Assembly: GCA_021731185.1 (NCBI GenBank)
Contig: JAKFXW010000059.1
Span: 1-7,886 of the forward strand
Length of the DNA: 7,886 bases
Origin: Gallionellaceae bacterium
GTDB taxonomy: Bacteria > Pseudomonadota > Gammaproteobacteria > Burkholderiales > Gallionellaceae
Direction of reading: 5' to 3'
Made by a program: the position numbers and the translations under genes
The notes under the pieces: model-generated
What the model saw: the letters and a program-made list of their open reading frames with translations, nothing else
Told to the model about the DNA's origin: nothing
Databases searched by the model: none
Part shown: positions 6,241 to 7,886 of the stretch, one piece after another
Position numbering within the stretch: the stretch's first letter is position 1
Layout: every line of letters begins with the position of its first letter

Positions 6241-6441
6241 ATGAACGTGACCCTGCAATCCGTGATCACTTGCCCCCACTGCGGCACAGCTAAAGAAGAA
6301 ACGATGCCAACTGATGCGTGCCAATTTTTTTACGAATGCAGCGCGTGCCATACCGTGCTTCGCCCTAAGAAGGGCGACTGCTGTGTGTTCTGCTCCTATG
6401 GTTCTATGCCCTGCCCTTCTATCCAAGTGCAGCGCGCGTAA
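6241..6441 (+). CDS. GDCCVxC-domain cysteine-rich small protein
   Basis: Predicted 66-residue protein with nine cysteines: CPHCG (C11, C14), C27, ECSAC (C33, C36), GDCCVFCSYGS (C47, C48, C51) and C58. The GDCCVFCSYG block matches the family annotated as GDCCVxC domain-containing (seleno)protein, some members of which carry selenocysteine. Here all positions are ordinary Cys codons (TGC or TGT). The paired CxxC groups suggest metal binding or thiol redox chemistry, and relatives are sometimes found near metal-resistance genes as I recall, but no function is established. There is no signal peptide or membrane segment. It starts 5 bp after trpS and ends 8 bp before scpA, so it is embedded in the operon although unrelated to either neighbour. 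The ATG at 6241 is the first in frame, and the ribosome-binding site is weak. Family match is clear, function unknown. Confidence 0.88.
   Translation: MNVTLQSVITCPHCGTAKEETMPTDACQFFYECSACHTVLRPKKGDCCVFCSYGSMPCPSIQVQRA
6360..6377 (+). other. Perfect 7-bp hairpin inside the GDCCVxC gene
   Basis: TCGCCCT (6360-6366) and AGGGCGA (6371-6377) are perfectly complementary around the tetraloop AAGA. The stem ends one base before the first codon of the Cys-Cys pair (TGC 6379-6381). No T-run follows, so it is not an intrinsic terminator. It encodes RPKKGD, so protein constraint may explain part of it. Confidence 0.6.
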
Positions 6442-6449
6442 TAAAAACC

Positions 6450-7277
6450 ATGACCCAAGCCCCGCTCCCACTCTCCCCACCCGTTGCCCACATCTACGGC
6501 GAGCCGTTACTGGAGATGCCGCTGGATTTATATATTCCGCCCGATGCGCTGGAAGTAGTGCTGGCAACTTTTCAAGGGCCACTGGATTTATTGCTGTATT
6601 TAATTCGCAAGCACAACCTTGATGTGCTCGATATTCCGATGGCGCAATTAACGCAGCAGTACATGAATTACATCGAGCTGATGCAGCGCAACCGCTTGGA
6701 ATTAGCCGCCGAATATCTGCTCATGGCAGCAGTGTTAATCGAAATTAAAGCGCGTATGTTACTGCCACGCCCTACTAAAATTGCTGATGATGGCGCGGAA
6801 GACCCGCGTGTAGAATTGATGCGCCGCCTGCTGGAATACGAACAGATGAAGCTAGCCGCACAAAAATTAAATGAGTTACCACAAGCGGGGCGTGATTTTG
6901 AATTAGTGCAAGTGCTGATCGAACAGACCGTGATACAGCGACTGCCCAATGTCAGTGTGGAAGATTTACGTCAGGCCTGGCTCACCTTATTGGCGCGTGC
7001 AAAAATCAATTCGCATCATGTGGTGCGCCGTGAAGAGCTGTCAGTGCGCGAACAAATGACACGCATATTGCGCCAGCTACGGCATGGTGAGTTTGAAATT
7101 TTTTCGAATTTATTTCATGATCGCAACAACAACGCGCAATTAAGTTTAGCGCACCTGGTTGTCACCTTCATCGCCGTGCTGGAACTGGCCAAAGAGTCTT
7201 TAGTAGAAATCACACAATCTGAAACATTGGGGAGCATCTATGTCCGAGCCAGCCGCAGCCTTAACGCAACCGAGTAA
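6450..7277 (+). CDS. scpA: Segregation and condensation protein A (kleisin)
   Basis: Kleisin subunit of the bacterial SMC-ScpA-ScpB condensin. It bridges the heads of the SMC dimer and, with ScpB, supports chromosome compaction and origin segregation. The N-terminal SMC-neck-binding domain carries TFQGPLDLLLYLIRKHNLD (40-58) and DIPMAQLTQQYM (61-72), then YLLMAAVLIEIKARMLLP (89-106). A middle linker begins DPRVELMRRLLEYEQMKLAA (118-137), where ScpB binding is expected. The C-terminal winged helix, which contacts the SMC cap, includes SVREQM (198-203), FEIFSNLF (215-222) and VVTFIAVLELAKESLVEI (237-254). The length of 275 residues and the N-terminal extension with GEPLLEMPLDLYIPPDALE are as expected for betaproteobacteria. 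It starts 8 bp after the GDCCVxC gene and overlaps scpB by 38 bp in another frame, pointing to coupled translation of the two subunits. Confidence 0.95.
   Translation: MTQAPLPLSPPVAHIYGEPLLEMPLDLYIPPDALEVVLATFQGPLDLLLYLIRKHNLDVLDIPMAQLTQQYMNYIELMQRNRLELAAEYLLMAAVLIEIKARMLLPRPTKIADDGAEDPRVELMRRLLEYEQMKLAAQKLNELPQAGRDFELVQVLIEQTVIQRLPNVSVEDLRQAWLTLLARAKINSHHVVRREELSVREQMTRILRQLRHGEFEIFSNLFHDRNNNAQLSLAHLVVTFIAVLELAKESLVEITQSETLGSIYVRASRSLNATE
7229..7234 (+). promoter_or_regulatory. Ribosome-binding site fixing the scpB start
   Basis: GGGGAG (7229-7234) lies 5 nt upstream of ATG 7240, inside the end of scpA. It is the best-spaced Shine-Dalgarno in the window, and it supports the scpB start at 7240 despite the 38-bp overlap. 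Confidence 0.65.
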
Positions 7278-7886
7278 CTCGCCCCTGCCCGCCCAAAATG
7301 GCGTGGATGCAAGCGCAGCCGTTCCAGCCGATTTGCTCCCGGCTTTATCTGGCGCAGCACCTATTTTTTCTAGTGATGAACCGATTTTTTCCAACGATGA
7401 AAAGGAAAAATTGTTACGCAGACTCGAAGCGGCTTTGCTCACCACGCAAGAACCTTTATCTTTAGCTGAGTTAAAAAAACTGAGCGACATCCCGTTGGAA
7501 AATAATTTACTAACCGAGCTCTTAGAACAGCTCGTACAAAAATATGCCGACAGCGGCATAGAACTCAATCGTGTCGCCAATGGTTGGCGTTTTCGCGCAC
7601 GCCCCGAAATGCAACCTTATTTAGATCGACTCAACCCGCAAAAACCACCACGCTACTCCCGCGCAGTGATGGAAACGCTCGCCATCATCGCCTATCGCCA
7701 GCCCGTCACACGCGGCGACATTGAAGAAATTCGCGGTGTCGCGGTTTCCTCGCACATACTCAAAACGCTGGAAACCAGAGGCTGGATCGACGTGATCGGC
7801 ACTCGCGACGCACCTGGCAAACCGGAGTTATTCGCCACTACCAAACAACTTTTAGATGATTTAAATCTGCGCTCGCTGCAAGAACT
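7240..7886 (+). CDS. scpB: Segregation and condensation protein B, 3'-truncated by the window edge
   Basis: ScpB is the dimeric tandem winged-helix (kite) subunit of the SMC-ScpAB complex and binds the ScpA linker. About 215 residues are visible and the frame is still open at the window end. Residues 1-55 form a low-complexity Ala/Pro/Ser-rich extension that includes the tandem PIFSSDE-PIFSNDE. The first winged helix runs from about EKLLRRLEAALLTTQEPLSLAEL (56-78) to NRVANGWRFRARPEM (110-124). The second carries the hallmark YSRAVMETLAIIAYRQPVTRGDIEEIRGV (139-167) and GKPELFATT (193-201). The ATG at 7240 has a good Shine-Dalgarno, and no later in-frame ATG, GTG or TTG combines comparable support with a full first domain, so the extension is probably translated. 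rluB commonly follows scpB and may lie just outside. Confidence 0.94.
   Translation, partial: MSEPAAALTQPSNSPLPAQNGVDASAAVPADLLPALSGAAPIFSSDEPIFSNDEKEKLLRRLEAALLTTQEPLSLAELKKLSDIPLENNLLTELLEQLVQKYADSGIELNRVANGWRFRARPEMQPYLDRLNPQKPPRYSRAVMETLAIIAYRQPVTRGDIEEIRGVAVSSHILKTLETRGWIDVIGTRDAPGKPELFATTKQLLDDLNLRSLQE
7360..7401 (+). repeat. Tandem 21-nt duplication in the scpB N-terminal linker
   Basis: Two adjacent 21-nt units, 7360-7380 and 7381-7401, are identical at 17 of 21 positions and encode PIFSSDE and PIFSNDE. The unit is a multiple of three, so the frame is kept. The differences are mostly in third codon positions, consistent with an in-frame duplication kept at the protein level. It lies just before the first folded domain. 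Confidence 0.75.

Noticed and set aside
6360..6377. Hairpin as an intrinsic terminator between trpS and scpA
   Set aside because: It is followed by ACTGCTGTG and not a T-run, and it lies inside an intact coding frame.
6314..6622. 102-codon + strand frame spanning the GDCCVxC gene and the start of scpA
   Set aside because: It is out of frame with two well-supported genes and shows no motif.
7200..7580. 126-codon minus-strand frame antisense to scpA/scpB
   Set aside because: It is a shadow of the scpB coding sequence. Its apparent SSLEKIG repeat is just the complement of the 21-nt scpB duplication.

Overview
The window is a dense stretch of bacterial chromosome with moderate GC content. Protein similarities point to a betaproteobacterium, most plausibly of the Nitrosomonadales (Gallionella/Nitrosomonas-like). 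The supporting features are a hopanoid-pathway hpnE gene, the HDYFIE/AIRAGR style of SmpB, a long 400-residue TrpRS, and the order PHP phosphoesterase - yciO - M50 protease - trpS - scpA - scpB. The taxon is inferred from remembered family patterns and was not searched.

Layout. Positions 1-1283 (+) hold the nearly complete end of hpnE, a squalene-forming FAD enzyme whose first few codons lie outside the window. A 180-bp gap follows, carrying short direct and inverted repeats, and separates hpnE from the convergent smpB (1464-1913, -). Only 45 bp separate smpB from the divergent ratA (1959-2396, +). ratA leads a tight run ratA - rnfH - PHP phosphoesterase with gaps of 1 and 4 bp. A 155-bp AT-rich gap with an (AAAAT)4 tract and a small palindrome follows. 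A second tight run then continues to the end of the window: yciO (3724-4362), a site-2-protease-like M50 membrane peptidase (4373-5014), trpS (5033-6235), a 66-residue cysteine-rich GDCCVxC protein (6241-6441), scpA (6450-7277) and scpB (7240 onwards, cut by the window end). Gaps in this run are 5-18 bp, and scpA and scpB overlap by 38 bp.

How the genes relate. The window is mostly housekeeping. smpB serves trans-translation rescue of stalled ribosomes, and the ratA-rnfH pair next to it is a familiar association. The PHP enzyme (RNase AM-like) with yciO reproduces a pairing also seen beside the trp operon in enterics. trpS charges tRNA-Trp. scpA/scpB encode the non-SMC subunits of the SMC-ScpAB chromosome condensation complex.

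Points worth a second look are a four-cysteine motif in TrpRS resembling the [4Fe-4S] motif of the Thermotoga enzyme, the GDCCVxC protein in the trpS-scpA interval, a possible hairpin that could bring a distant Shine-Dalgarno sequence close to the PHP start codon, the repeats after hpnE, and a fresh-looking 21-nt tandem duplication in the scpB linker. I see no mobile element, CRISPR array, tRNA or rRNA, and no clearly undescribed multi-gene system.
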